A DNA stretch of 64,000 nt from Fulvimarina uroteuthidis (GTDB taxonomy: Bacteria > Pseudomonadota > Alphaproteobacteria > Rhizobiales > Rhizobiaceae). Below the pieces are notes generated by a model. It ran no database searches. It was not told the DNA's origin and was given only the letters and a program-made list of their open reading frames with translations. The position numbers and the translations under genes are program-made. The DNA is taken from assembly GCF_034321785.1 (NCBI RefSeq), contig NZ_JAXLPB010000006.1:62001-126000 (forward strand), given 5' to 3'. Below are positions 17,317-25,193 of this stretch, one piece after another (the stretch's first letter is position 1; each line of letters begins with the position of its first letter).

Positions 17317-18278
17317 GGGACGGTGCGGCTCTCCTCGCTGATCTGCGCGCCGGTCTCGGTGCGTTTCGCGGCCGTCTTTCGGCCGATGCCGGAATGGACA
17401 AGATCACCTGGTTTCGCGTCGGCGGACCGGCGGACGTTCTCGCCATGCCGGCCGACGAGGACGATCTGGCTCTTCTCATGGCGGCGATCCCGCGGAATGT
17501 CCCGGTCACGGTGGTCGGCATCGGGTCGAACCTCCTCGTGCGCGACGGCGGTGTTCCCGGAATCGTCGTGCGATTGTCCGCCAAGGGATTCGGCGCCGTC
17601 GAGCGCGTGTCGGAAACGCGGCTTTCGGCGGGCACGGCCTGTCCCGACAAGCGCCTCGCAGCAGCTGCGCTCGACGCGGGCCTGGCTGGTTTTCATTTCT
17701 ATCACGGCATTCCCGGCTCCGTCGGGGGCGCGCTGCGGATGAATGCCGGGGCCAACGGCACCGAAACCTGCGACCGCGTGGTCGAAGTCCATGCCGTCGA
17801 TCGCGAGGGGCACAAGCACGTTCTGTCGCAGCAGGAGATGGGCTACGCCTATCGACACTCCTCGGCGAGCAAGGACCTCGTCTTCACCCGCGCGATCTTC
17901 GAGGGAGAGCCCGGCGATCCCGCCGAGATTCAGGCGCGGATGGACGAGGTCCAGCACCATCGCGAAACCGTCCAGCCGGTGAAGGAAAAGACCGGCGGCT
18001 CGACGTTCAAGAACCCGGACGGCGGTTCGGCCTGGAAGGAGGTCGATGCCGCCGGCTGCCGCGGCCTGATGGTGGGCGGGGCGCAAATGTCCGAGATGCA
18101 CTGCAATTTCATGATCAACACCGGTCACGCGACCGCCTGTGATCTCGAAACGCTCGGCGAGACGGTCCGCAAGCGGGTCCGCGACACCTCCGGTACGACG
18201 CTTCAATGGGAGATCAAGCGGATCGGCGAGTTCGCCGACGGGCAGGTCGTGCGCCCGTTCCTCAACGCGGACGGCTGA
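17313..18278 (+). CDS. murB: UDP-N-acetylenolpyruvoylglucosamine reductase MurB
   Basis: A 321-residue FAD enzyme that reduces the enolpyruvyl group to give UDP-MurNAc with NADPH. It shows the FAD-binding TWFRVGGPADVLAMP and GIGSNLLVRDGG, then GIPGSVGGALRMNAGANG, the catalytic serine region GGSTFKNPDGGSAWK, and GGAQMSEMHCNFMIN. It overlaps murC by four bases. In most Rhizobiales ddl, ftsQ, ftsA and ftsZ follow directly. Here 224 non-coding bases and then minus-strand unrelated genes follow instead. Confidence 0.96.
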   Translation: MRDGAALLADLRAGLGAFRGRLSADAGMDKITWFRVGGPADVLAMPADEDDLALLMAAIPRNVPVTVVGIGSNLLVRDGGVPGIVVRLSAKGFGAVERVSETRLSAGTACPDKRLAAAALDAGLAGFHFYHGIPGSVGGALRMNAGANGTETCDRVVEVHAVDREGHKHVLSQQEMGYAYRHSSASKDLVFTRAIFEGEPGDPAEIQARMDEVQHHRETVQPVKEKTGGSTFKNPDGGSAWKEVDAAGCRGLMVGGAQMSEMHCNFMINTGHATACDLETLGETVRKRVRDTSGTTLQWEIKRIGEFADGQVVRPFLNADG

Positions 18279-18502
18279 CCGGGCGGGCGATCGACATTCG
18301 TCTTTCGCCGCGCCTTGTTCCCGATCGCCGGCATGCCGTTCTCCGGCCTGTCGCTCGTCGTCGAAACGTCGCTCGCATGGGTCCCGTCGAGCAGAAGGCG
18401 CCGTCGCCGGTTCGACCGCACCATGGCGGCGCTGCTCGTCCCGTCATTGGTTGCGGTGCCCGCGAACTGGCCCCCCGTGAGCCGAAGCGCCCCCCTCGCG
18501 TG

Positions 18503-19147
18503 TCAGTCCAGCGTCCAGGCGCGGCCGATGATGGTGGATCGCGGGATCATCCCGATCTCGCCTGCACGGCTGTCCACGGAGTTGTCGCGATTGTCGCCGA
18601 GAACGAAATAATGCCCTTCCGGCACGGTGGCCGGCCCGAAACTGTCCGCCGGAAAATCTCCGCGATCGAGAATCGCGTAGGACACGTTGCCGGGCAGTGT
18701 TTCCACGGCACGCTCCACATCGATACCATCGCCGCCGGTCCCGTCGTCCGTTTCCCGCGCGACCGCGATGTCCGTCCCCTCGATCGCAACGCGCCCGCCT
18801 CGCAGGGAAACAGTTTCGCCCGGCAGCGCGACGATGCGCTTGATATAGACGCCATCGCCATTGAGCGCGGTGAACATCACGATGTCGCCACGCGCGGGCT
18901 CGCCCGTTGGCGGCAGATCCGAACCCGCCGAAAGATCCCCAAACGGGATGCGGGAGAAGGTCGGATCGACGAGCACGATGTCGCCGTCGACGACGTTCGG
19001 GGCCATCGAGTTCGCCTCGATCCGGTAGGGGCCGAGCACCGACGCCGCCGATGCCGAGCCGGACACGAGATGTGCGGCAGCCACGACAATCAGCACGACA
19101 ACAGCCCAGCTACGGCGGCGCGCGGCACCCTTCCGGCCGGTCGTCAC
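18503..19147 (-). CDS. lepB: Type I signal peptidase (S26 family)
   Basis: A 214-residue membrane-anchored serine protease predicted to remove signal peptides. There is one N-terminal membrane segment (about residues 13-34). The catalytic Ser lies in ANSMAPNV and the general-base Lys in VYIKRIVALPGE. The C-terminal box GDNRDNSVDSR is fully kept. The start is a GTG just after the cysE stop, which suggests cotranscription with cysE. Its single anchor and small size suggest an additional signal peptidase rather than necessarily the main housekeeping LepB, so the symbol is provisional. Confidence 0.88.
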   Translation of the reverse strand: MTTGRKGAARRRSWAVVVLIVVAAAHLVSGSASAASVLGPYRIEANSMAPNVVDGDIVLVDPTFSRIPFGDLSAGSDLPPTGEPARGDIVMFTALNGDGVYIKRIVALPGETVSLRGGRVAIEGTDIAVARETDDGTGGDGIDVERAVETLPGNVSYAILDRGDFPADSFGPATVPEGHYFVLGDNRDNSVDSRAGEIGMIPRSTIIGRAWTLD

Positions 19148-19148
19148 C

Positions 19149-19967
19149 TCAGCGTTCGATGCCCTGATCCATCACCCGGGCTGGCGGCTGGCAGCCCTTG
19201 CGCACGCTGACGACGCGCGCGGGCACGCCCGCAACGGTCGCGTAGCGCGGCACGTCGCGCAGCACGACCGAGCCGGCCGCGATCTTCGAACATTCGCCGA
19301 TCCTAATATTGCCGAGAACCTTCGCGCCGGCGCCCAGAAGCACGCCCTTGCCGACCTTGGGGTGGCGGTCGCCATCTTCCTTGCCGGTGCCGCCGAGCGT
19401 TACCTCCTGCAGGATGGAGACGTCGTCGGCGACGACCGCCGTCGCCCCTACGACGATACCCGTCGAATGATCGAGGAAGATGCCGCGCCCGAACTGCGCG
19501 GCCGGATTGATGTCGCACTGGAAGACGGACGAGGACCGCGACTGCAAAAACAGCGCGAAATCGCGGCGGTCGCGTTTCCACAGCCAATGGGCCAGCCGGT
19601 GGGTCTGCAGGGCGTGGAAGCCCTTGAAGTAGAGCAGGGGTTCGATATAGCGCTCGCACGCCGCGTCCCGGTCGAGCACGGCCTGGATATCGGTGCGGAT
19701 GATGTCCGAAATGTCGCGGTCATCGGCGAACATCTGCTCGAATGCCTGCGAGATCATGTAGGCGGGCACGTCGCCATGATCCATCCGCTGCGCGATCCGG
19801 TGGCCCAGCGCCGCCTCGAAGCTGTTCTGGTTCAAGATGGTGGCGTAGACGAATCCGGCCAGCGTCGGTTCGGCCTTCGCCATGGCCATGGCTTCGGTGC
19901 GCAGGCTGTCCCAGATCGGATCCATCGCCTGAACGGCGTTGATGTTCGAAGCGTTTCTATGAACCAT
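19149..19967 (-). CDS. cysE: Serine O-acetyltransferase CysE
   Basis: A 272-residue enzyme that acetylates L-serine with acetyl-CoA, the first step of cysteine synthesis. The N-terminal helical domain (about 1-145) is followed by a left-handed beta-helix of hexapeptide repeats. It keeps DINPAAQFGRGIFLDHSTGIVVG with the catalytic His, the loop VTLGGTGKEDGDRHPK, and PARVV near the end. The ATG has AGGAG a few bases upstream. It precedes the signal peptidase gene on the same strand with almost no gap. Confidence 0.95.
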   Translation of the reverse strand: MVHRNASNINAVQAMDPIWDSLRTEAMAMAKAEPTLAGFVYATILNQNSFEAALGHRIAQRMDHGDVPAYMISQAFEQMFADDRDISDIIRTDIQAVLDRDAACERYIEPLLYFKGFHALQTHRLAHWLWKRDRRDFALFLQSRSSSVFQCDINPAAQFGRGIFLDHSTGIVVGATAVVADDVSILQEVTLGGTGKEDGDRHPKVGKGVLLGAGAKVLGNIRIGECSKIAAGSVVLRDVPRYATVAGVPARVVSVRKGCQPPARVMDQGIER

Positions 19968-20105
19968 CGGGCAGTCTCCTCATCGGAGGTTTCGGACGGT
20001 TGCCCGAATTGTTTCGTGCGTCGCACACTCGTGAAGATAGGCGGATTTCATTCGTCTTCCAAGCGGCGAAGGTTCGCATGTCGACGACGCGCCTCCGCCG
20101 CGCGA

Positions 20106-20858
20106 TCAGCTTGCCAGGAAGCCGAGTACCGCCGTCTTGAATGTCTTGTCGCCGACGGCCAGCATATGGTCGCGATTGGCTATGGTGAGGGCGCGCGCGT
20201 TCGGCATGATTTCGGCCAGCCTGTCGGGCGAGCCGGCAATGTCGTCCCGCGAGCCGACGCCGATCAGGGTCGGCGTCAGGATGCTGCGGGCTTCGGCTTC
20301 GGTGATCTCGTCGCGGGAATGGGCGATGCAGGCGGCCAACGCCTCCCGGTCGCTCTTCGTGCGATCTGCGAAGGCGCGGAACATCTGCCCGCGCGGATCC
20401 GACACCTCGTCGAGGGAGGGCGCGCGCAGTGCCCTCGCGATCGGGTCCCAGTCGCCGACACCCTCGATGAGGCCGTATCCCAGACCTCCCAGAACGAGCC
20501 TGGTGACGCGATCGGGTCGGTCCAGCGCCGCGAACGCGCTGACGCGAGCGCCCATGGAATAGCCGAAGAACGACGCAGCCGGAATGTCGAGATGATCCAG
20601 CAGTCTGAAGGCGTCCGCAGCCATCTTGTGCGGCGTATAGGCGGCCTCGTCCTTCGGCTTGTCACTCGAACCGTGCCCGCGATGATCGAAGGCGATCGTC
20701 CGGTAACCGGCCTCCGTCAGGGTCTCGATCCAGCCCGGATCGGTCCAGTTGAAGCGGATCGATGACGCGAAGCCGTGAACCAGAAGAACGGGTTCGCCGT
20801 CCCGCGGCCCTTCGTCGACGAAATGGATGGCGACATCGTCGCTCTTAAAGCTTGGCAA
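20106..20858 (-). CDS. Alpha/beta hydrolase
   Basis: A 250-residue hydrolase of the alpha/beta fold with the oxyanion-hole segment LVHGFASS, the nucleophile elbow GYSMGA (Ser), an acid in GVGSRDDIAG and a C-terminal His in NRDHM, so the triad looks complete. The substrate cannot be told from sequence. The likely start is TTG, with GAGGAAA about seven bases upstream. It lies downstream of the YqaE gene on the same strand but a strong terminator stands between them, so it is probably a separate unit. Confidence 0.85.
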   Translation of the reverse strand: MPSFKSDDVAIHFVDEGPRDGEPVLLVHGFASSIRFNWTDPGWIETLTEAGYRTIAFDHRGHGSSDKPKDEAAYTPHKMAADAFRLLDHLDIPAASFFGYSMGARVSAFAALDRPDRVTRLVLGGLGYGLIEGVGDWDPIARALRAPSLDEVSDPRGQMFRAFADRTKSDREALAACIAHSRDEITEAEARSILTPTLIGVGSRDDIAGSPDRLAEIMPNARALTIANRDHMLAVGDKTFKTAVLGFLAS

Positions 20859-20899
20859 TTGACGGTTTCCTCAGGACGCGAAACTGGTCCGGCGGACAC

Positions 20900-20929
20900 G
20901 AAAAAGCCCGGCGGTGTTGCCGGGCTTCT
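20900..20929 (-). terminator. Rho-independent terminator of the YqaE gene
   Basis: On the minus strand an AAGCCCGGC/GCCGGGCTT stem (20904-20927) with a six-base loop is followed by a run of Ts. It lies about 40 bases after the stop of the YqaE/Pmp3 gene. Confidence 0.85.
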
Positions 20930-20969
20930 TAGCATCGGACGCAAACGGCGCCCAGAGGTGGTCGTGGGA

Positions 20970-21128
20970 TCAATATTTTCCGATGACCCAGATCGCATGG
21001 ATGATGCCTGGAATGAACCCGAACAGGGTCAGAACGATGTTGATCCAGAAATGCTTTCCCAGTCCGACCTGCAGGAAGACGCCGAGCGGCGGGAGGATGA
21101 TGGCGCAGATGAGACGGATGATATCCAT
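20970..21128 (-). CDS. YqaE/Pmp3 family small membrane protein
   Basis: A 52-residue protein with two membrane helices and the family pattern IIRLICAIILPPLGVFLQVG and NIVLTLFGFIPGIIHAIWVI. Pmp3/YqaE proteins are stress-linked proteolipids thought to influence membrane potential. The frame is open for another 15 codons upstream, but the family begins at the ATG at 21128. An exact EcfG-type promoter sits about 45 bases upstream, so it is probably part of the general stress response. It has its own terminator downstream. Confidence 0.9.
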   Translation of the reverse strand: MDIIRLICAIILPPLGVFLQVGLGKHFWINIVLTLFGFIPGIIHAIWVIGKY

Positions 21129-21171
21129 GGGGTCAGGCTCCGATATATGAGAATTCGTTGACTGGGGAGGC

Positions 21172-21196
21172 AACGCAGCCGGGCCTGCGACGTTCC
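21172..21196 (-). promoter_or_regulatory. EcfG-type (general stress) promoter
   Basis: On the minus strand GGAAC (21196-21192), 16 bases and CGTT (21175-21172) match the alphaproteobacterial sigma-EcfG consensus GGAAC-N16/17-CGTT. It points to the YqaE/Pmp3 gene with a predicted leader of roughly 40 bases. Confidence 0.65.
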
Positions 21197-21364
21197 TTCA
21201 TGGAAATCGAGGCATGTCCGATGCCGCCAGATCCCGGCACATGCACAATGGGAGGCGGCGTATCGTCAAACATATCCGTCATTTTCCCGCGCTGGACCCG
21301 GCGACCGCAATGCTGCCGGCATTGCGATGCGAAGATGGGATGAACCGAACCGGAGGACCTGAAT

Positions 21365-21889
21365 TTGAAGCCTGGGACCAGACAGACGATCGCCGTGGCC
21401 GTGGCGGCGCTCGGCATCGCCCCGCTCGGCGCGCTGGCGCAATCGGAGACCTATTTTTCGCGCTATGACGGCGGATGGGAAGGCGGCGGCAGCGTGCAGA
21501 TCGAGCAGTTGCCCAAGCCTGTCGACGTCTCCTGCGACATGTCGGGCGCGGTCGAGGCCGAGACCGAGTTCAAGCTTTCCGGCAATTGCAGTGCCATGCT
21601 GGTGCTGAACCGGGATATCGGCGCGGAGCTCACCCTCGATCCTGAAACCGGGGAATATAACGGCGTCTATACCGGTTCTGGCAGCGGGCCGGCCAAGCTC
21701 AACGGCAAGCGCGACGGCGCGACGCTCGACCTTCAGGTCACGTGGAACAAGACGATCTACGACGACAATACGGCGCGCATGACCATCGAAAACCAGGACG
21801 GCGAAGCGTTCGTCATGAAGGTGATCGAAAAGATCGAGGGCGAGGACGTGGTCGTGTCCGATCTGGAATTCACCCGGAAGGGTGCCTGA
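21365..21889 (+). CDS. Small secreted protein of unknown function
   Basis: A 174-residue protein with a clear signal peptide (basic start, hydrophobic core, probable cut after ALA near residue 25). The mature part is beta-rich with repeated acidic and Gly/Thr segments such as YNGVYTGSGSG and WNKTIYDDNTARM, which suggests a periplasmic beta-sandwich. No catalytic motif was recognised. The start is TTG, chosen because GGAGG lies eight bases upstream and because the signal peptide begins there. A terminator follows within 40 bases. Confidence 0.78.
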   Translation: MKPGTRQTIAVAVAALGIAPLGALAQSETYFSRYDGGWEGGGSVQIEQLPKPVDVSCDMSGAVEAETEFKLSGNCSAMLVLNRDIGAELTLDPETGEYNGVYTGSGSGPAKLNGKRDGATLDLQVTWNKTIYDDNTARMTIENQDGEAFVMKVIEKIEGEDVVVSDLEFTRKGA

Positions 21890-21924
21890 GCGGCCCGCTC
21901 CTGTTCCCGGGACGAGCAGCCAAC

Positions 21925-21966
21925 GGAAAAGGCGCCGCGCTGGTGACAGCGGGGCGCCTTTTTTCT
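21925..21966. terminator. Bidirectional terminator
   Basis: AAGGCGCC... pairs with ...GGCGCCTT (21929-21960), followed by six Ts on the plus strand and preceded by four As. It lies between convergent genes and probably serves both. Confidence 0.85.
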
Positions 21967-22018
21967 CATGTGACTGGCACATTGTCCGCGACCGGCGGGC
22001 CGGCACGCGGGACCGGCA

Positions 22019-22681
22019 TCACTGGGCGGGTGCATCGCCTTCGCTCGCGCCGGCGCCGCTCTTGGCCGCGTCCTGGGCGGCCTCGAACTTCTGGCGGCGC
22101 TCCTCGGCCTGCTGCTGCAGCGCTTCGTTGAGCTCGCGCTGGCGCGATGCGATTTCCGACGCATCCTTCGGCTCGCCGTCATAGGCGGCCGTGAAGCCCT
22201 CGAGCGTCACCGGAACCGGGTTCGGCTGGCGCTGGAAATTGATCGAGGTGACGGTCATCCGCTGGCCGCGCTTCATGCTGGCGACGATCTGATCGGTCAG
22301 TTCGGCCTCGGCGATGCAGCGGTCCTGGAAGCAGACGGAATAATTCAGCGCCACCGGGGCGGCATCGTCGATCTTGACCTGGACGCCTGCGGGAATGACG
22401 CGGCCGGTCGGGACGACGGCCTGCACGACCTTCTGGTTGACCTTGCCGGAGACTTCGATGAGATTCATCGCCGTGATCAGCTGGCGCGTGTCGGCAACGA
22501 GCGTGAACTGCGTGTTGCAGATATTGTTCTCACCCTGCTCGGAGCAGACCTTGAACCATTCGCCGGGTACGGAAGGAGGGGCGGAGGCAGGCGCCGCCTG
22601 TTGAGCCAGCGCTCCGCCGGCAAGGGTTGCGACACTGAAGAAGGCGGCGGCAATCGTCAGGGACGTTGAGTGGCGATGCAT
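22019..22681 (-). CDS. Invasion-associated locus B (IalB) family protein
   Basis: A 220-residue exported protein with a signal peptide ending at ALAQ (about residue 27). The domain (about 38-170) has the IalB pattern: a first Cys in WFKVCSEQ, a Cys in NICNTQF, RVIPAGVQVKIDD and the CFQDRC pair, suggesting two disulphides. The C-terminal 50 residues are a charged, Gln-rich helix (ELNEALQQQAEERRQKFEAA). In Bartonella IalB affects host-cell invasion, but the family is widespread in free-living Rhizobiales, where its function is unclear. It ends about 50 bases before the shared terminator. Confidence 0.88.
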   Translation of the reverse strand: MHRHSTSLTIAAAFFSVATLAGGALAQQAAPASAPPSVPGEWFKVCSEQGENNICNTQFTLVADTRQLITAMNLIEVSGKVNQKVVQAVVPTGRVIPAGVQVKIDDAAPVALNYSVCFQDRCIAEAELTDQIVASMKRGQRMTVTSINFQRQPNPVPVTLEGFTAAYDGEPKDASEIASRQRELNEALQQQAEERRQKFEAAQDAAKSGAGASEGDAPAQ

Positions 22682-22934
22682 CGTTGGGAGCCTCTATTGT
22701 ACTGAAAGTCGAACCGGGTTGCGCGGCGCTCGGCATGGTCCGATCCGCCGCCGATGAAACGTCTGACGGGAACCCCCGACGGGCCGCCACGCGCGTTTGC
22801 CACATTCCTTAACGGGGCGTTCCGTCTGACGCAAATAAGGCCAATTGAAGACCTAGGGCAGGGCGGAACAGACGATGGAGGGACCTTGTGCCGGGCCTGA
22901 AACCTCCGCCCGATTTCCATGGAGACCGATCTTG

Positions 22935-24758
22935 ATGCGCATGCCTTCGACAGCCGGTATCGTTGCCGGTGTGCTTTTCCTGGCCCTTGGCCTTGCACCG
23001 ACCGCTCCGCGCGCAGAACCGACGCACGCGCTCGCCATGCAGGGCGAGCCGGCCCTTCCTGCCGATTTCCAGCACATGCCCTATGCCAATCCGGATGCCC
23101 CTCAGGGCGGGACGATGCGCTACGGCGTCTACGGCAATTTCGACAATCTCAATCCGGTGATCGTGCGCGGCGCGCTGACCACCGCGCGGGGGATCTGGTT
23201 CGACCGCCAGTTCGGCAATCTCGTCTTCGAGCCGCTGATGCAGCGCAGCCGCGACGAGGCCTTCACCATGTACGGGCTTCTGGCCAGGACGGTGGAGACC
23301 GACGCGGAACGCACCTTCATCGAGTTCCAGCTCGATCCCGAGGCGACGTTCTCGGATGGAAAGCCGGTGCGCCCGGAGGACGTTCTCTTCACCGTCGAGA
23401 TGCTGCGCGAGCACGGTCGCCCGTTCTACGCCAACTGGCTGCGGCCGGCCAAGACGATCGAGAAGGTCGGCGAGCACGGCATCCGCTTCACCTTCGACGA
23501 GACGGCCGACCGGGAGACCCCGCTTCTCATCGCCGGGCTTCCGGTCCTTCCCGAGCACGCCTTCGATCGCGAGACGTTCGAGCGGACGACGCTCGAGCCG
23601 GTGATCGGCTCGGGGCCCTACGTGATCAAGTCGGTGAAACCGGGTCAGCAGATCGTCTACGAGAAGGACCCCGACTACTGGGCGAAGGATCGGCCGATCA
23701 CCCGCGGTTTCGACAACTACCAGACCATCGTCATCGACTATTATCGCGATTCGAGCGCGCAGTTCGAGGCGTTCAAGAAGGGCAACAACGACGTCTATCT
23801 CGAAGGCGATCCGAATCACTGGCGGACGGCCTACGATTTCCCTGCGGTGCGGGACGGCCGCGTCGTCAAGGAAACCTTCGAGGTGGGGGCGCCGTCCAAC
23901 ATGCTCGGCTTCGTGTTCAACACGCGCCGCGAAAAGTTCGCCGATCCGAAGGTGCGCGAGGCGCTTGCCATGCTGTTCGATTTCGAATGGGCGAACACCA
24001 ACCTTTATTACGGCGCCTACGAGCGGACGGCGTCGTTCTTCGAGAACTCCGAGCTCTCCTCCGCCGAAATTCCGGCGAGCGAAGCGGAAAAGGCGCTGCT
24101 TGCGCCGTTTCCCGACGCCGTTTCGCCGGAGGTGATGGACGGCACCTACGCGCCGACCGTCAGCGACGGCTCCGGCGGCGATCGCACCGTGCTTCGCGAG
24201 GCGCTCCGTCTGTTCAAGGAGGCCGGCTACGACTTCAAGGGGCGCACGCTGGTGGGGCCGGAGGGACGGCCGCTCAGCTTCGAGATCCTGACCCAGTCCT
24301 CCGAGCAGGAGCGCATGGCGCTGGCGTTCAAGCGCACGCTGGAGCGGCTGGGGATTTCGATCACGCTTCGCACGGTCGACGATTCGCAATATCAGGCCCG
24401 CAAGAACGGGTTCGACTATGACATGATCATCGCGACCTATGCCGCCTCGCTCTCGCCGGGTGCCGAGCAGGTCTATCGCTGGGGCTCCATATCGAAGGAC
24501 GTCGAGGGCTCGTTCAACTATGCGGGCACCGCCGACCCCGCGATCGATGCCCTGATCGAGGCCATGGTGGTGGCCCGCACGCGCGAGGACTTCGTGACCG
24601 CCGTGCGTGCCTATGACCGCGTGCTCGTCTCGGGCCATTACGTGATCCCGCTGTTCCACCTGCCCGAACAGCGCCTTGCCCGCTGGGCCCATGTCCGGCA
24701 TCCGGACGTGACGCCGCTCTACGGATACTGGCTGCCGGCCTTCTGGATCGAGCGATAG
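22935..24758 (+). CDS. ABC transporter substrate-binding protein, family 5 (peptide type)
   Basis: A 607-residue periplasmic binding protein of the SBP_bac_5 family (oligopeptide/YejA-like). A signal peptide ends near APRAEP (about residue 28). Family features include LNPVIVRG, FEPLMQR, FSDGKPVRPEDVLFTVEML, IGSGPYVIKSVKPGQ, and the C-terminal HYVIPLFHLPEQR. The frame is open from 22875, but the ATG at 22935 has GGAG ten bases before it and begins at the signal peptide. No permease or ATPase genes are adjacent: tRNA-Met and a mobile region follow, so its transporter partners may have been separated or lie elsewhere. Confidence 0.9.
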   Translation: MRMPSTAGIVAGVLFLALGLAPTAPRAEPTHALAMQGEPALPADFQHMPYANPDAPQGGTMRYGVYGNFDNLNPVIVRGALTTARGIWFDRQFGNLVFEPLMQRSRDEAFTMYGLLARTVETDAERTFIEFQLDPEATFSDGKPVRPEDVLFTVEMLREHGRPFYANWLRPAKTIEKVGEHGIRFTFDETADRETPLLIAGLPVLPEHAFDRETFERTTLEPVIGSGPYVIKSVKPGQQIVYEKDPDYWAKDRPITRGFDNYQTIVIDYYRDSSAQFEAFKKGNNDVYLEGDPNHWRTAYDFPAVRDGRVVKETFEVGAPSNMLGFVFNTRREKFADPKVREALAMLFDFEWANTNLYYGAYERTASFFENSELSSAEIPASEAEKALLAPFPDAVSPEVMDGTYAPTVSDGSGGDRTVLREALRLFKEAGYDFKGRTLVGPEGRPLSFEILTQSSEQERMALAFKRTLERLGISITLRTVDDSQYQARKNGFDYDMIIATYAASLSPGAEQVYRWGSISKDVEGSFNYAGTADPAIDALIEAMVVARTREDFVTAVRAYDRVLVSGHYVIPLFHLPEQRLARWAHVRHPDVTPLYGYWLPAFWIER

Positions 24759-24834
24759 GCGGCGGTCCGGTCCGGCGGCCGCCTGGCCGCCGGACGGCAT
24801 CCGTTCGCGTCCGGGTGATTGCGCGACGACCCCG

Positions 24835-24864
24835 TTGACAGGCGCGCTCGTCCCCGCCTATAGA
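24835..24864 (+). promoter_or_regulatory. Promoter of tRNA-Met
   Basis: A perfect -35 TTGACA (24835-24840) and a -10 TATAGA (24859-24864) with an 18-base spacer lie 45 bases before the tRNA gene. Confidence 0.7.
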
Positions 24865-24909
24865 GCCCCCACGATTTGGAGCGCTCCGCGCGGGCGCAGA
24901 CAGACGTAT

Positions 24910-24986
24910 GGCGGGGTAGCTCAGCTGGTTAGAGCAGCGGAATCATAATCCGCGTGTCGGGGGTTCAAGTCCCTCTCCCGCTACCA
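24910..24986 (+). tRNA. tRNA-Met (anticodon CAT)
   Basis: A 77-base cloverleaf: acceptor GGCGGGG with TCCCGCT plus discriminator A and encoded CCA, D arm GCTC/GAGC, anticodon stem GCGGA/TCCGC with loop ATCATAA (anticodon CAT), and T arm GGGGG-TTCAAGT-CCCTC. It looks like the elongator form. The initiator is excluded because it lacks the three G:C pairs of the initiator anticodon stem; tRNA-Ile2 (lysidine) is the less likely alternative. A tyrosine integrase gene begins 208 bases downstream. Confidence 0.95.
24960..24986 (+). other. Probable left attachment site within tRNA-Met 3' end
   Basis: Tyrosine integrases commonly use the T arm and acceptor 3' half of a tRNA gene as attB, which leaves the tRNA intact and marks one end of the element. 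The integrase at 25194 and the change in base composition start right after this point. I did not find a second copy of the tRNA 3' end in the rest of the window, so the exact core is inferred. Confidence 0.45.
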
Positions 24987-25047
24987 TCCATTTTCCCTTG
25001 TAGATCAATAGCTTGCCAGAGAGTTTGAAGCCGCTCTTTGCATCCGG

Positions 25048-25156
25048 CTGTGCTGGTTTTACGCTAGCACAGTCCCAGCACAGCGCGGGAAGAAGTGCTT
25101 TGTTATCAAGGCTTCCGGTACGATGCCTTCGAGGGCCTAGCACAGTTTTAGCGCAG
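25048..25156. repeat. Phased AGCACAG repeats before the integrase (candidate arm sites)
   Basis: AGCACAG occurs at 25066, 25077 and 25139, as a one-base variant AGCGCAG at 25150, and inverted (CTGTGCT) at 25048. Two pairs have the same 11-base spacing, making two imperfect 20-base direct repeats (25064-25083 and 25137-25156, 16 of 20 identical). Their place between the attachment site and the integrase gene fits arm-type binding sites for integrase or an excisionase, or an operator for int. Confidence 0.55.
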
Positions 25157-25193
25157 AGCAGGGCACCAACGTAACGCCATTGGAGCCGGGCCG

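Noticed and set aside
22809..24800. 663-codon minus-strand frame opposite the solute-binding protein gene
   Set aside because: Shadow frame; the plus-strand protein has a signal peptide and family motifs.
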